This document shows, piece after piece, positions 52,027 through 63,982 of a stretch of 64,000 nucleotides of DNA (within the stretch, counting starts at the first letter, position 1; each line of letters begins with the position of its first letter). The notes under the pieces are model-generated. The model saw only the letters and a program-made list of their open reading frames with translations, was not told the DNA's origin and made no database searches. The translations under genes and the position numbers were made by a program. Source of the DNA: Symbiodinium natans (taxonomy: Eukaryota > Sar > Dinophyceae > Suessiales > Symbiodiniaceae); NCBI GenBank assembly GCA_905221605.1, contig CAJNDS010002080.1, positions 475,001-539,000 of the forward strand, in the 5' to 3' direction.

Positions 52027-52371
52027 GGCTTGTGTCATGGATTGGACTTCGTTTCTTTGTATAATTGGGTGACAGAGGGGGGGGGGAGTGTGTTGGGTTC
52101 GGTTGAGGACTCAGGGCTTTCATGGGTTACGTTTAGGGATGTTGGGGCCTTCTTGTTTTCAAAAAGAGGGGACAACCTTACGTGAAGCCTCAGGGAAACT
52201 GGGTCCCTACCAAAACAGGGGTAACCCCTTTATACCCGAAATGTACGAGACTCCCCTTAAAGGGACCCCCCCCCCTCCACAGACAAAATGTATTAATAGC
52301 AATAGGAACAATAATAGCGAATGAACCTGGCTCCTCCTTCTTACAACCTGCTCTCCTACCTACTACGTTCC

Positions 52372-52950
52372 TTTGAGTCCCTAAGTCCCTAAGTCCCGAA
52401 GGTCCCTAAGTCCCGAAGGTCCCTAAGTCCCTAAAATCCCTAAGCCCCTAAGTCCCTAAGGTCCCTAAGTCCCTAAGGTCCCTAAGGTCCCTAAGGTCCC
52501 TAAATCCCTAAGTCCCTACGTCCCTAAGCTCCCTAAGTCCCTAAGGTCCCTAAGGTCCCTAAGGTCCCTAAGTCCCTAAGGTCCCTAAGGTCCCTAAGTC
52601 CCGAAGTCCCGAAGTCCCTAAGGTCCCTAAGTCCCGAAGTCCCTAAGGTCCCTAAGGTCCCTAAATCCCTAAGTCCCGAAGTCCCTAAGGTCCCTAAGGT
52701 CCCTAAGTCCCTAAGTCCCTAAGTCCCTAAGGTCCCTAAGTCCCTAAGGTCCCTAAGTCCCTAAGGTCCCTAAGGTCCCTAAGTCCCTAAGGTCCCTAAG
52801 TCCCTAAGGTCCCTAAGGTCCCTAAGGTTCCTAAGGTCCCTAAGGTCCCTAAGGTCCCTAAGTCCCTAAGGTCCCGAAGTCCCTAAGGTCCCTAAGGTCC
52901 CTAAGTCCCTAAGGTCCCTAAGTCCCCAAGTCCCTAAGTCCCCAGGTGTA
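52372..52950. repeat. (CCCTAAGT / CCCTAAGGT)n array
   Basis: About 575 bp of mixed units: TCCCTAAG alone or with an extra G (TCCCTAAGG), occasionally TCCCGAAG. Related to, but distinct from, the telomere-like heptamer. Confidence 0.9.
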
Positions 52951-55119
52951 GAGAGTCAATGAATTCTGGGGCCCAGGGGCTGAGGGATGTTTGGGGCGTT
53001 GGGAAGCCTAGGGTGCAGGGGCTCTGGGGTTTAGAGTTTCAGGTTTTTCGGGTTTCAGTGGTTTTTGCAAAACATGTCCTTTTTCTATTTCAGGTCTTTT
53101 TGGATGTTGGACTTGTTCAAGGGATTAAGACTCGCACCTTCCCCCCCCCCCCCCGGAATCAACTCCGAATATGGCCCTTACATGAAGTTGGGTAATTTCT
53201 TGTACCCCCACAAGGACACCTCTACACTCACCAAGATTAAAAAGGAACCTTATATACACATCACCAAAAACAGCAATATAAACCCTGCTTCACATGTTGT
53301 TAGGGATCTGGAAACAAGGGTCTCCACACCCAGGGCCAGCACCTGAGGGGTCCGAGGTAGAGCCCCATGACTTGTAGGGTTGGGGGTTTGAGGGTGGCAG
53401 ATTCGAGGCGACATGGTAGAGGATTTAGGGTTTGGGGTATAGGGTTTAGGGTTTAAGGTTTTAGGGCGACAGAGCCCCCACGGAGCCCTAGAAGCCATTG
53501 AAAAAAAAAAAGGCCTAAACCCTAGACCCAAAACCCTAAACCCCAAACCCCAACCCCTACACCTCCGCCCCCACCAGACGACGCCTGGTTCACCTTCAGA
53601 ACTTTGCAAAGGTTGGGAAGCTTGTAGTACAGGGCCTCGGCGATTTAGGTGTTTCTTTGCGGTCTAGGGTGTAGGGTTTCGGGTTTTTTGGGGGGTTTTC
53701 AGTTTTGGGTTCAGGGTTTAGGGTTTCGGGTTTTGAGGTTTAGGGCTTTTGGGGGTTTTTCGGTTTGGGGTTTAGGGTTTGGGGTTTCGAGCTTTGGGTT
53801 GGGGTATCCAAATCGAGGGCTCAGGGAAGCTACTACCATGAGTTGTCATTGTGATGAGGATGATGCGGACCATTGCGACTCTGACTACGACTGTGATGAT
53901 TCTTCATGCCTCAAAAAACCCTGAAACCTAAACCACTAGACCCTAAATGAACTCTATACCCGAAAGCCTAAAGCTTGAAGACTAAAGCCATAAGCCTAAA
54001 CCCCAACCCCTCAATTCGAATCCGTTGATTGATTATTAACGCACACAACGTGCCGCGGAGGGTCAGATGGGGTGAAGGCGCGCGAATTTTGGGGCAGCCT
54101 TCTAGTTAAAGAAAATTTAGGGTTAGGGGTGCAGTGCTTAGGGAGGTTTCGGGGGCCTGGGTCACCCAAGCCGTGACTATCTTGCTGGGGGTCAGGCATT
54201 TTGGGATCAAAAACCCCCCAACACACGGAATTTCGGTCGAAACGATGCCAGCGAACACTTTTTTCAGCGGCGCAGAGGAGTAGAGGCCCTTTGCCCCTCG
54301 TCGCGACGATGTCCAACAAGTTGCTGGCGCCACTCTGCACAAGGCAAGTTGCCTACGAAGCCACGCATGTAGGGTTCCTTAAGCTTGTGCTCCTTCTGCA
54401 ATGCTGCCCATGGTATACTGTGAGGGCTCGACCCTAAAACTAAAGCCTAAACCCTAAGCCCTTGTAGATAAGGGGGCCCGTTTACGAAGGTCGGGACCCA
54501 AACAGATCATTCCCTTGCAGAATCCCGCTTCCTACAACGGGGCGCATGCACCCTTCTAGGGATTGTCAACCAGGGGCTTAGGGTTTAGGGTTTAGGGATT
54601 AGGGGGTTTAGGGTACCCCTGAAGCCCTAAACGTGGCTTGCGCCTTGAGGCAGGAGAGCGGACAAGGGTCCGCCAGAGCCAAAGAAGAAACCGGCATGCC
54701 ACGAAGTCATCGGCACGGCCATTTATGAGAATGTCTCAATGTGAAGCTTACGGTGCATCGGCTTGGGCTAAGGCTTGGGGGGATTGAAATAAGTAGGATC
54801 TGAAGTAGAGCTGCTTGTTTTGAAGATGAGCAGTTGCCTGCCTGTCCCCCCCTTCAGAACCCATGGATAGCAAAACGGCTCTCTGCAATGAGGGCAACGT
54901 TAAAGGCCGGAAATTGACTAAACCCGAAACCCTAAACCCTAAACCCAAAACACTAAACCCTAAACCCCAAACCCTAAACCCTAAACCCTAAACCCTAAAC
55001 CCTAATTCATTACCTTTGACAGCGGTGCCACGACCAACAAACCGAAAGAACAAGTTCTCATGTGGTTTAGGGTTTAGGCGGTTCGGGGCTAGATCTGAAA
55101 TCTATAGCACGCCCCGCAG

Positions 55120-55382
55120 CTTCTGGAAACAGAGCAAACTTCAAGTCTGAAACCACAATGTCGAGCGGTTGCGAGGAAATTGAGACAGTCCCACATTCGG
55201 CCAGAAACCGAGAAGCTCAGGTATGCCTCTACGCTAGCTTCACTCGCTTAAGCATTCCAGAGCGCTCTGCAGGAAGATCCTGGAAACTAGCCTCCTGTTT
55301 TGCTGACAGAAACTCTGCCATCACTGACGACCTTCTCTCTTCACAGCAGCTCCATCTTTGCCTTCACGGCTTCAGTGTTTGA
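55120..55382 (+). CDS. 3' end of a + strand gene (two exons), unknown
   Basis: Exon 55120-55220 (after CCCCGCAG) reads LLETEQTSSLKPQCRAVARK and on to PETEKL; donor CTCAG|GTATGC. The 89-nt intron ends in a pyrimidine-rich TTTTGCTGACAG. Exon 55310-55382 reads NSAITDDLLSSQQLHLCLHG and ends in TGA. The frame is kept across the join (AG+A = Arg). An upstream exon may lie near 55027-55062 after CCTTTGACAG. No family recognised. Confidence 0.5.
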
Positions 55383-57542
55383 AGCGGGCAGCGATGGCTT
55401 TGGACCGTACTCATAGTAGCAATCACAACGATAAGGCACTGATCCGTGTCCTTTCGACCTACTTCCTGTTCCATGAGCCTTACTTTCTTACATTAATACT
55501 TATTCCGACAAAATAAGCAAACCAAACCAAATGCCTACTGTTGCGAAGTATGTGTTTTTGTAACATGACCCCTTTCAAGGGTCCTTCAACCCTGAGCCCC
55601 ACACTCCCCTCACTGCCCTAAACCTTAAACCCTAAACCCTAAACCCTAAACCTAATCCCCTAAACCCCTAAACCCGAAAAACCTCCCCCCCCCACCCCCC
55701 AGGCGGGCCACGCGGTGCGCGAGAGATGGAGGAACGAAGGACAACCAACTTCTCGGATGTCCTCATGCCTCGATGCAGATCTTCCAATGGTTTGGGGTTT
55801 AGGTGCATTCCCCAAACTCAAAGCAGAATCCTGCGAACTAAACTCACCGAGGGGTATTTAGCGGCCCAAACCACCACATACAAACATAAGGATCCTACGA
55901 ACAGGGCTTTCCAGAATCCTCCCTAGAAGGGGCCCGTGCACCCCGAGAGTAAGATCCTTATGTTTATGTGGGTCTTTTTTTTCGGATCCTAACCGTAAAC
56001 CCTAAACCCGAAACTCTAAACCCTAAACCCTAATTTTTTGGGCTCCTTAAGCATGTGAAGATCTGGAGGGTGTTTAGGACTCTCGGGCTGCGGGAGTAAG
56101 TCTTTGGGCCTTGAATTTCAAAAGGTCTTAAGGGCTTAGAGTTCTTAAGGGCCTGGGGTTCTTTGAGGACTTCGGGTTCTTAAGGGCTTAAAGTTCTTAA
56201 AGGTCTAGGGTTCCTAAGGTTTAGGGATTGGGGTTTGGGGTCATTTGGCTCTGCAGGTAGGGCGTCATGCAGGTCCTTTCGAGTTTTGGGGGTTCAAGGG
56301 TATTCCTCGTAGGCCCTAGCACGCATCAGCAGGTGACAGAGGATCACAGGTTCGACAAAGGCCAACGGATCCCTAGCATTCTGACCAACTCCCAATGAAC
56401 TGGACAGGAAAAGGAAAACATGCAACAATAAATCCACCCTTGACCCTGCCCTAACCTTAAACCCTAAACTCTGCATTCATAAACCTAAACCCTAAACCCT
56501 CAAAACCCTCAAACTCTGAAGCGTTCATGCACTACAACCCTATACCCTAAACCACGAGCCCCGAACCCTAAAACCCTAAAACCCCTAAACTCCAAACCCT
56601 GAACCCCTAAACCCTAGACCCTCAACCCTCAACCCTCAACCCTAAACCCTAAACCCTAAACCCTAAACGCCCTAAATCGGGGGGGGCTCCCCAGCCTTGA
56701 TCCTCTTCGGCGCTATCGTGAAAAAGTCTGGCCTCCTTCGCAGTGTCGGGGCTTTTCGGGCTTTTCGGGTTTTAGGGTTTTGGAGTTTTAGGGGTTTTAG
56801 GGTTTTGGAGTTTTGGGGGTTTAGGGTTTTGGAGTTTTAGGGGTTTAGGGTTTTTGGTTTTGGGCTTCTAGGGGCCTTTGGGGTTTTGGGGCTTTGTTGG
56901 GTTTTGTTGGGCTTTGTTGGGTTTTGTTGGGTTTTGTTGGGTTTGGTTGGGTTTGGTTGGGTTTGGTTGGGCTGTGTTGGATTTTGGGGTTTGGGGGTTT
57001 TGGGTTTTGGGGCTTTGGGGTTTTGGCGTCTTGGGCTTTAGGGTTCTTAAGGCTGAAGGTTGTAGGGTGCAGGGCAATAGGGGCAATGTTCCGAAGGGGC
57101 TTTAGCTCTTCATATGGGTTGTTGAGCTGGGCTTTTTGGGTGTCTATGTGTATATAGAAACTTCGGACGCGGGAACGTTTAGCGTTTGTACAGTAGGGTC
57201 TATTGTAGGATTCTTCCGGTACAGGGCTTTTCCGTAGGCTTTAGGGCCGGACTGTCGGACTGAGGGTCTTAGGGTTAGGTTCTTTGTTGTGGCGTTCGGG
57301 CCACTACAGGGCTATTGTAGGGTGATCAGGCTTGCTGAAGGAGGTTAAGGCACGATCATCACGTTCGTTTTAACCAAAAACTCCCCACTCCAGGCTTTTC
57401 ACTGTAAGCAGCTTTCCGAATCATCCCCTCCCGGCAGAAGGGACCCTTCTTGCAACAGCAGCGGTCCATAAAGGGACGCTAAGTTAGAGAACTGAGTGCT
57501 GAGAATCTAGGGCACAGGGCTTTTAGGGTTTAGGGTTATGCT

Positions 57543-57612
57543 TTGGGATGTTCCCCCTTGTACTAACCCCCAATAAGAATACCTATTAAGGACTGTTGGT
57601 ATAAGGGGGAGC
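57543..57612. mobile_element. Family A palindrome, right end truncated
   Basis: Left arm is intact; the right arm stops at AAGGGGGAGCG, where a T-rich region begins. Confidence 0.7.
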
Positions 57613-57783
57613 GAGGATTTTTTTGTCAATTTTTCTGGTTTTTTTTTGTGAATTTTCTTGCTTTTTCTTGCTTTTCCTGTGGTTTTCAGAACATGCCCTC
57701 CTGGTTCTGCCTGTCGTCCTCCTCTGGTGGGAATTCTTTTCTGTTCATTTTTTTGTTTTTTTTGTGAATTTTGCTGGTTTTCA

Positions 57784-57943
57784 GCTTCCGATGGCCTCTC
57801 AGCGGCACCGCGTGTCCGGAACAGGTCCAAATCTCAACGTGCTACAACAACACATTACGTCCAACTCTTCGTCCTTTTGCAACTCGCGCTTGGAGCGTCG
57901 GGGCGGCCATCGTTGGCCCCGACAGGACTCAAAAGCTAGTTAA
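57784..57943 (+). CDS. Possible + strand terminal exon, unknown
   Basis: Follows a long T-rich tract ending GGTTTTCAG. Reads LPMASQRHRVSGTGPNLNVL and then QQHITSNSSSFCNSRLERR, stop TAG. A similar T-rich acceptor tract (57614-57691) precedes a short stretch MPSWFCLSSSSGG, possibly the previous exon. Confidence 0.4.
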
Positions 57944-58159
57944 CGTCCGGGGCTGGTTCAAGAGGAACCTCGGATGCTTCAATCTGAAACTTTGCTTCGG
58001 TTTAGGGCTTACTGCGCATGTAGGCCGCAAACATTCTATCAGGATTTGCGGCTTATGATGGACGGTTTGGGTCTTATTAGTCTCTTGTCAAGGTTGCTCC
58101 TCGTATCATTGCCCCTTCAGTCCGGAACTACGGCTTAGGGTTTAGGGTGTAGGGTGTGT

Positions 58160-58442
58160 TGCGGGAAGCGGGGGGTTGGGGGGGGCGCAGACCCCCCCAT
58201 TTGCAAACACGATTCTCGCATGATGGGTTTCCGAAAATGTGTGCATATGGCATATGCTTTGAGGCAAGCTTGCACGGCTTGAGAAAGCGGGGGGGTTGGG
58301 GGGGGCGCAGCCCCCCCCATTTGCAAACACGATTCTCGCATGATGGGTTTCCGAAAATGTGACGATTCTCGCATGATGGGTTTCCGCAAAAGTGTGCATA
58401 TGGCATATGCTTTGAGGCAAGCTTGCACGGCTTAAACAAAGC
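58160..58442. repeat. ~120-bp tandem repeat
   Basis: Two full units and one partial unit containing TTGGGGGGGGCGCAG, CACGATTCTCGCATGATGGG and GCATATGGCATATGCTTTGA. The self-complementary GCATATGGCATATGC sits in each unit. Confidence 0.85.
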
Positions 58443-58452
58443 GGGGGGGGGT

Positions 58453-58640
58453 ATTTCTTTCTTTCTTTCTTTCTGTCTTTCTGTCTTTCTTTCTTTCGTT
58501 CTTTCTTTCTTTCTTTCTTTCTCTCTTTCTTTCTTTCTTTCTTATTCTGTTTCTTTCTTTCTTTCTTCTTTCTCTTTCTTTCTTTCTTTCTTTCTCTCTT
58601 TCTTTCTTTCTGTCTTGCTTTCCTTCTTTCTTTATTTATC

Positions 58641-58683
<43 letters not shown>

Positions 58684-58873
58684 CTCTTTCTGTCTTTATT
58701 TCTGTCTTGATTTCCTTTCTTTCGGCTTTTCTTTCTTTAGTTATTTCTTTAGTTCTTTCTTTCTTTCTGTCTTGCTTTCCTTTCTTTCTTTCTTTCCTTT
58801 CTTTCTTCCTGTCTTCCTTTCTTTCTTTCTGTCTTGCTTTCCTTTCTTCCTTTCTTCCTTTCTTCCTTTCTTC

Positions 58874-58927
<54 letters not shown>

Positions 58928-58958
58928 CTCTTTCTGTCTTTCTTTCTTTCTTGCTTAA
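58453..58958. repeat. (TTTC)n polypyrimidine microsatellite
   Basis: About 500 bp of TTTC/CTTT with TTTG and TTCC interruptions. All Phe/Leu/Ser or Lys/Arg/Glu open frames across it are artefacts. Confidence 0.95.
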
Positions 58959-59102
58959 AAAACAGGAAAAAACACAAACAAAAACCAGAAAAAAAACACA
59001 AACAAAATACCCTACCCGTATAAGGGGGAACCTCCCAAAGTTATCCTCCCTCTGCAGAATCGCAATGTGTGGTGAGGCCGTGGAGCTCACGGTGTAAATA
59101 GC

Positions 59103-59193
59103 GAGTTCTCTACATGATGGTCCCTTTTTGGGCACCTTAACTATTGGCCTGAGAATGATGACCCCAAACGGGGACCCTAATTTAGAGAAGTGC
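59103..59193. mobile_element. Palindromic element (TTCTCTACAT family)
   Basis: GAGTTCTCTACATGATGGTC against GACCCTAATTTAGAGAAGTG, same family as 50832-50958. Confidence 0.75.
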
Positions 59194-59441
59194 CCATATA
59201 GCTTTTGGGTGAAGGGGGGCTTGGGGTTTCAGTGGTGCTTTAGGAGAACAAACATGTAGAACACCGAAACTTAACCCCTAAACCCCCAAACCTAATCTCT
59301 AAACCGTAAGCCCTATAAGCCCCAAATTCCAAAACCTTTACTAAACCCCACAAACCCCCCAAACTCCTAAACGAATGCCCCAATGTCCAACCATGCATGG
59401 CCCTGCAAACACACCTAGCTCTACCCCACAACAATTTCACG

Positions 59442-59548
59442 TTGGGATGTTCCCCCTTAGACCCACAATCCTTAATAGGGGTTGTAGTACCCCCCTATGA
59501 TAATCCCAAATAAGGACTGTTCGTATAACTAAAAAGGAAACATCCCAA
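59442..59548. mobile_element. Family A palindrome
   Basis: 107 bp; the right arm is diverged (AAAAAGGAAACATCCCAA). Confidence 0.75.
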
Positions 59549-60596
59549 AGTTAACGTAACAATCCAGGAAGTCCGCCCAAAAAAACATTCAGGGCGCTCG
59601 GGTTTCGTGCTGAGGGTGTTTACTCGGCTTTAGGATATTTAGGGAACCCCACGGGGGTTTAGGGTTTAGGGTTTGGGGTATTGGGTTTCGGGTTTCGGGT
59701 TGAGGGTTTAGTACTTGGGGCTTTTGTGCCCGTCATCCTTGGTCCGCTCGGAGCAGCAACGGCTGGCGCAAGACGAGGGAAGCCCACCCATGCTTGGAGG
59801 CGTTGGCGATCTGATATAGGGACCCTTAACAGCTTAAACGGGTTCTTGGGGGATTCTTGTAGTATCATTACGTATGGACCACAATCACAAGGAAGTACGA
59901 TTAGCAATCATACCCCTGCATTACTTGAAAACGAGGGTGAGGGGTTTAGGGCTTAGGGCTAGTGTTTAGGGTGGCAACTAATTTGGGGTTCCTAGAACGG
60001 CGTGGGGTACCACGTTTAGGAGGGGCTCACCTCTTGGGGTATTAGGGTTTGGGGCCTTATTTGTCGGGGTGCTGCTTTTTGCCGATGCAGCTGCAGGTAG
60101 CAAACAAGCCTTGTCAAGCGGACGGCCAGTAAAAGAGCTCAACTCGGGTTTTAAGGCTTCAGGGCAGCTACATGGAGTGCTGAACACCGAAACCCTAAAC
60201 CGAAGATTGGAATCTCAGGCTTTTCTGCCAAGGAGTACCTCGGAGGATGCCAGAGACCCTACTGGATAGGGTTTTCTTCGGGTGTTAGGATTTCGGTTTC
60301 GGGTTCCGCGCGAAACCCGACATCAAGAAGCGGTGTTTGGTGTCGAGGGTTTAGTATTGAGGGCGTAGGGCTTGGGATGACATACTCATCCCACAGCTCT
60401 CTATCAGGCCCATCGGGCTTGCAGGGTTATAGCGCTGAGAGGGCTTGTGGGCTTGACACAAGCCCTAAACCCCCACCCTAGGACCCTCAAGCCCTAAAAC
60501 CTGGACCCTAAACCCTAAACCCTAAACCCTAAACCCTAAACCCTAAACCCTAAACCCTAAACCTGGACCCTAAACCCTACCCCCAACCATAGGGCT

Positions 60597-60701
60597 TTAG
60601 GTCCAGTCCTCTCGGTGCCTGGCAAGGTCGCCATACTCCTCCCTCATGGCGGTCAGTAGGCCAGTGATCTTCTTCCAGCCTCCAGCCGGCAAGGACCCCA
60701 T
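60597..60701 (-). CDS. Possible terminal exon, unknown
   Basis: Open from an ATG at 60701, or from an acceptor GGAG|GC a few codons later. Reads WKKITGLLTAMREEYGDLAR and then HREDWT, stop TAA. Strongly helical composition. It lies just downstream of AT-rich DNA (60702-60800). A second coding-like stretch with the same AG|G and GC-type borders lies upstream on this strand at about 62230-62290 (PFHLGPLYDADFLSRCLEAL). Family unknown. Confidence 0.45.
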   Translation of the reverse strand: MGSLPAGGWKKITGLLTAMREEYGDLARHREDWT

Positions 60702-61084
60702 GTGTCTCTTTTGTTTCTTTGGGTATCTGTTTGCATATATTTAGATCTACTTGTTTATATACGTACGTATATATGCATATATATATATATGTTGTTAGCA
60801 CATAGGCTTCCCGGTTCAGCACATAGGGCTCCCCTAAAATCCCCGATGAGCCCATTGAATGCCTCCTACCCAAAAAAAGTCGCACGGCCCCTGTCTTGAG
60901 TCTATGCCTATGGGTAAGGTGGAGGTGGCATACTTTAAGCCCTAAATTTCACTTTGAGCCCAACAAGCTAAACCCCTAACCCTAAAGTCTCTACATCCTC
61001 TAAACCCTCTAAACCCTCTAAACCCTCCAACTCTAAACCCTCTAACTCTCTAAACCCTAAACCCCTATGCGGAGATGTAAAGGG

Positions 61085-61320
61085 ATGTTCGAAGGTTGCA
61101 AAACAACCTGTAACACTGTGGCTCAAGATGACATGGCGACGGGATTTGGCCGTGCTAGTGAACAGGTAAGACCCGCGTGGTTGAGGGTTGGGGGTGTTGG
61201 GTTGAGTACCCGTGGTTGTGTTGGCTTAGGCCGGTTAACCCCTCACGGGACCGCCCCTTAGCCTGGTTGGTACCCTTTCAGGGTTGGTGTGCTTCAATCC
61301 CAACAAACCTTGCAGCATGA
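61085..61320 (+). CDS. Small two-exon open frame, unknown
   Basis: ATG at 61085, exon to 61165 (MFEGCKTTCNTVAQDDMATG, then FGRASEQ), donor CAG|GTAAGA, 116-nt intron ending ACCCTTTCAG|G, second exon 61282-61320 (GWCASIPTNLAA, TGA). Both splice sites are near-consensus and the frame is maintained. The predicted protein is only 39 residues, so it may be part of something longer or fortuitous. Confidence 0.4.
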
Positions 61321-61495
61321 AGGGGTGATGTTCTTAGTTCCTTTCCCCCGTGTGGTTGCCCCGTACCCTAAACCTATTCTCCCCTTAGAACCTTAATAAA
61401 AACAATACTGTCAATACTCTCTTGGGTTTTACATAAACATAACAAGAAATAGTTCCCAAGGGGGATATAGAACCCCTAAGCCCCAAGCCCTACTC

Positions 61496-62160
61496 AAAAC
61501 CCTGAAACCCTGAAACCCTGAAACCCTGAAACCCTGAAACCCTGAAACCCTGAAACCCTGAAACCCTGAAACCCTGAAACCCTGAAACCCTGAAACCTGA
61601 AACCCTGAAACCCTGAAACCCTGAAACCCTGAAACCCTGAAACCCTGAAACCCTGAAACCCTGAAACCCTGAAACCCTGAAACCCTGAAACCCTGAAACC
61701 CTAAACCCTAAACCCTGAAACCCTGAAACCCCTAAACCCTAAACCCTAAACCCTGAAACCTGAAACCCTAAACCCTAAACCCTAAACCCTAAACCCTAGT
61801 TCAAACCCCAACAGGAGCCCGCGAGCTGAGAGCGCGGCTGGTGATGCCCGGGAGCTCGGCTGTCTTCTCGCTGGAGCATGCCTGGCTCCGGGGCACAACA
61901 AAGCTCCGAGCTTGGGCTAAGGGCCCTAAACCAGAAACCCTAAACCAGAAACCCTAAACCCTAAACCCTAAAACCCTAAAACCCTAAAACCCTAAAACCC
62001 TAAAACCCTAAAACCCTAAAACCCTAAAACCCTAAAACCGAAACCCTAAAACCCTAAAACCCTAAACCCTAAAACCCTAAAACCCTAAAACCCTAAAACC
62101 CTAAAACCCTAAAACCCTAAAACCCTAAAACCCTAAAACCCTAAGCCCTACAACCCCAAA
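61496..62160. repeat. (CCCTGAAA)n and (CCCTAAAA)n octamer arrays
   Basis: 61496-61700 is an almost pure CCCTGAAA octamer array; 61970-62150 is CCCTAAAA. A 115-bp unique island (61805-61920) between them is open on both strands. Confidence 0.9.
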
Positions 62161-62309
62161 ACCCTAAAACCCCAAAAACCCCAAAAACCCTACTGCCTAA
62201 ACCCTAAACCCCAGACAGTAAAGATCCTCAAGCCCCCCCGAAGCGCCTCCAGGCATCGAGATAAAAAGTCCGCGTCGTAGAGCGGGCCGAGGTGAAAAGG
62301 GCCTCTGCT

Positions 62310-62885
62310 CTAGGGGGTTTAGGGGTTTAGGGGTTTAGGGGTTTAGGGGTTAGGGGTTAGGGGTTTAGGGGTTTAGGGGTTTCGGGGTTTAGGGGTTTAG
62401 GGGTTTAGAGGGTTTAGGGGTTAGGTTAGGGTTTAAGGGTTTGGGGGCTTGTTAAGGGTTGAGGGGTTGAGGGGTTTTTAGGGTTTAGGGGTCTAGGGGT
62501 TTAGGGGTTTAGGGGTTTAGGGGTTTTAGGGGTTTAGGGGTTTAGGGGTTTTTAGGGGTTTAGGGGTCTAGGGGTTTAGGGGTTTAGGGGTTTAGGGATT
62601 TAGGGGTTTAGGGATTTAGGGGTTTAGGGGTTTAGGGGTTTAGGGGTTTGGGGGTTAGGAGTTTAGGGGTTTAGGGGTTTAGGGGTTTAGGGGTTTAGGG
62701 GTTTAGGGGTTTAGGGGTTTAGGGGTTTAGGGGTTTAGGGGTTTAGGGTTGAGGGTTTAGGGGCTTAGGGTTCAGCGGTTTCGGGTTTAGGGATTTAGGG
62801 GTTTTGGGTTAGGGTTTATAGGTTTAGGGTTTAGGGGTTTAGAGGTTTAGTTGTTTAGGGGTTTAGGGGTTTAGGGTTTAGGGTT
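62310..62885. repeat. (TTTAGGGG)n octamer array
   Basis: About 570 bp of an octamer with one extra G relative to the common heptamer, with scattered variants. With the CCCTAAAA array at 61970-62150 it flanks a coding-like island (62230-62290) in inverted polarity. Confidence 0.9.
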
Positions 62886-63383
62886 TGGGGCTTCGTTCGG
62901 GAAGTTTTCACCAAAAGGAAGGCGAGAGGGCACCACTGGCTGCCTAAGCGGTTTATGGTCTTAGAGGGCTCTTTTTTTCGGATGTTAGGGGTGCGGGGCC
63001 TAGGGTTTGGAGTTCAGGGGTTTTGGGGCTCAGGGTTTAAGGTTTAGGGTTAAACCCGAAACCCTAAACGCTCAACCGGTTTTGGGTGTTGCGACGGATC
63101 CCTTGTAGGATTCTAGAGCCTTTGGGAACCTCCGAAACACTACGTTTTGAGGCTCCGAAGCTAAACCCCCAAACCCTAAACGACAGCAAGTCGTCGCTGA
63201 CCCCTCTGGCGTCTCCACAGCCAACCTCCCCTAAACCCTAAACCCTAAACCCACCCTAAACCCTAAACCCTAAACCCTAAACCCTAAACCCTAAACCCTA
63301 AACCCTAAACCCAGACATTCAAAATCTAGAGCTGCTAAGCCCGCACTGAAAATCTTCTGCCTCGACGCCTTGAAGCCCGAAAA

Positions 63384-63492
63384 TTGGGATGTTCCCCTTG
63401 TACTCACAGTCCTTAACAAGGACTATCGTTCCCCCCCTAATCCCTGTTCACCAAGGAGCTGTGAGTATTAGTATAAGGGGGAACATCCCCAA
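63384..63492. mobile_element. Family A palindrome
   Basis: 109 bp with TTGGGATGTTCCCC and GGGGGAACATCCCCAA ends. Confidence 0.8.
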
Positions 63493-63751
63493 CCCTAAAC
63501 CCCTATACCCTAAACCTCTAAACCCTAAACCCTAAACCTCTAAACCCTAAACCCTGAAATTTTGAAACCCATAAGCTCTCAAGCCCTCAACGCTTACAAG
63601 CTTAAAGGGTCGTGACCCCGTGCCTCCGATCTTCAGACGACCGTGGCACCTCGGGATTTAGGGTTTAGGGTTTAAGGGTTGCGGGGTTTATGGGGAGGGT
63701 GCGTAATCCTGGGGTGTAGGGTTTAGGATTTAGGGTTTAGGGTATAGGGGT

Positions 63752-63982
63752 TTAGGGTCGTAGTCTTCGGAGTCCTAAGAGTTTCTCAGACATGTAGCGT
63801 TTATAGAGCTTGGGGCTTTTGGACGCAGAGGCCCGAAACCCTGAACCCGACTTTTCTGGGCCCTTGTGCCCCAGTTCCGAAACCAAATCTGCGTCCCTAA
63901 GGTTCGCTAGGTACCTACCCCCCATGAACCCCCCTCCCTTAAGAACCCTATAAGAACCAAGCACCCAAGAAGGGGAGCTCAC
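63752..63982 (-). CDS. Exon-like open frame at the window edge, unknown
   Basis: 76 codons open; the distal half (LRDADLVSELGHKGPEKSGS, then KSPKLYKRYMSEKLLGLRRL) is basic and protein-like, ending in TAA at 63752. The proximal part reads through a short element also present near 1255-1285 (AGGTACCTACCCCCCATGAA), so the true start is probably a splice acceptor further in. Confidence 0.4.
   Translation of the reverse strand: MSSPSWVLGSYRVLKGGGFMGGRYLANLRDADLVSELGHKGPEKSGSGFRASASKSPKLYKRYMSEKLLGLRRLRP

Noticed and set aside
58423-59001. Ser/Phe/Leu-rich and Lys/Arg/Glu-rich frames
   Set aside because: TTTC microsatellite read in different frames.
61110-61135. Relict dinoflagellate spliced leader (ends TGGCTCAAG just before ATG)
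   Set aside because: Only the last nine bases match well. The upstream part differs at several positions and the stretch is inside an open frame; a 9-mer match is expected by chance in 64 kb.
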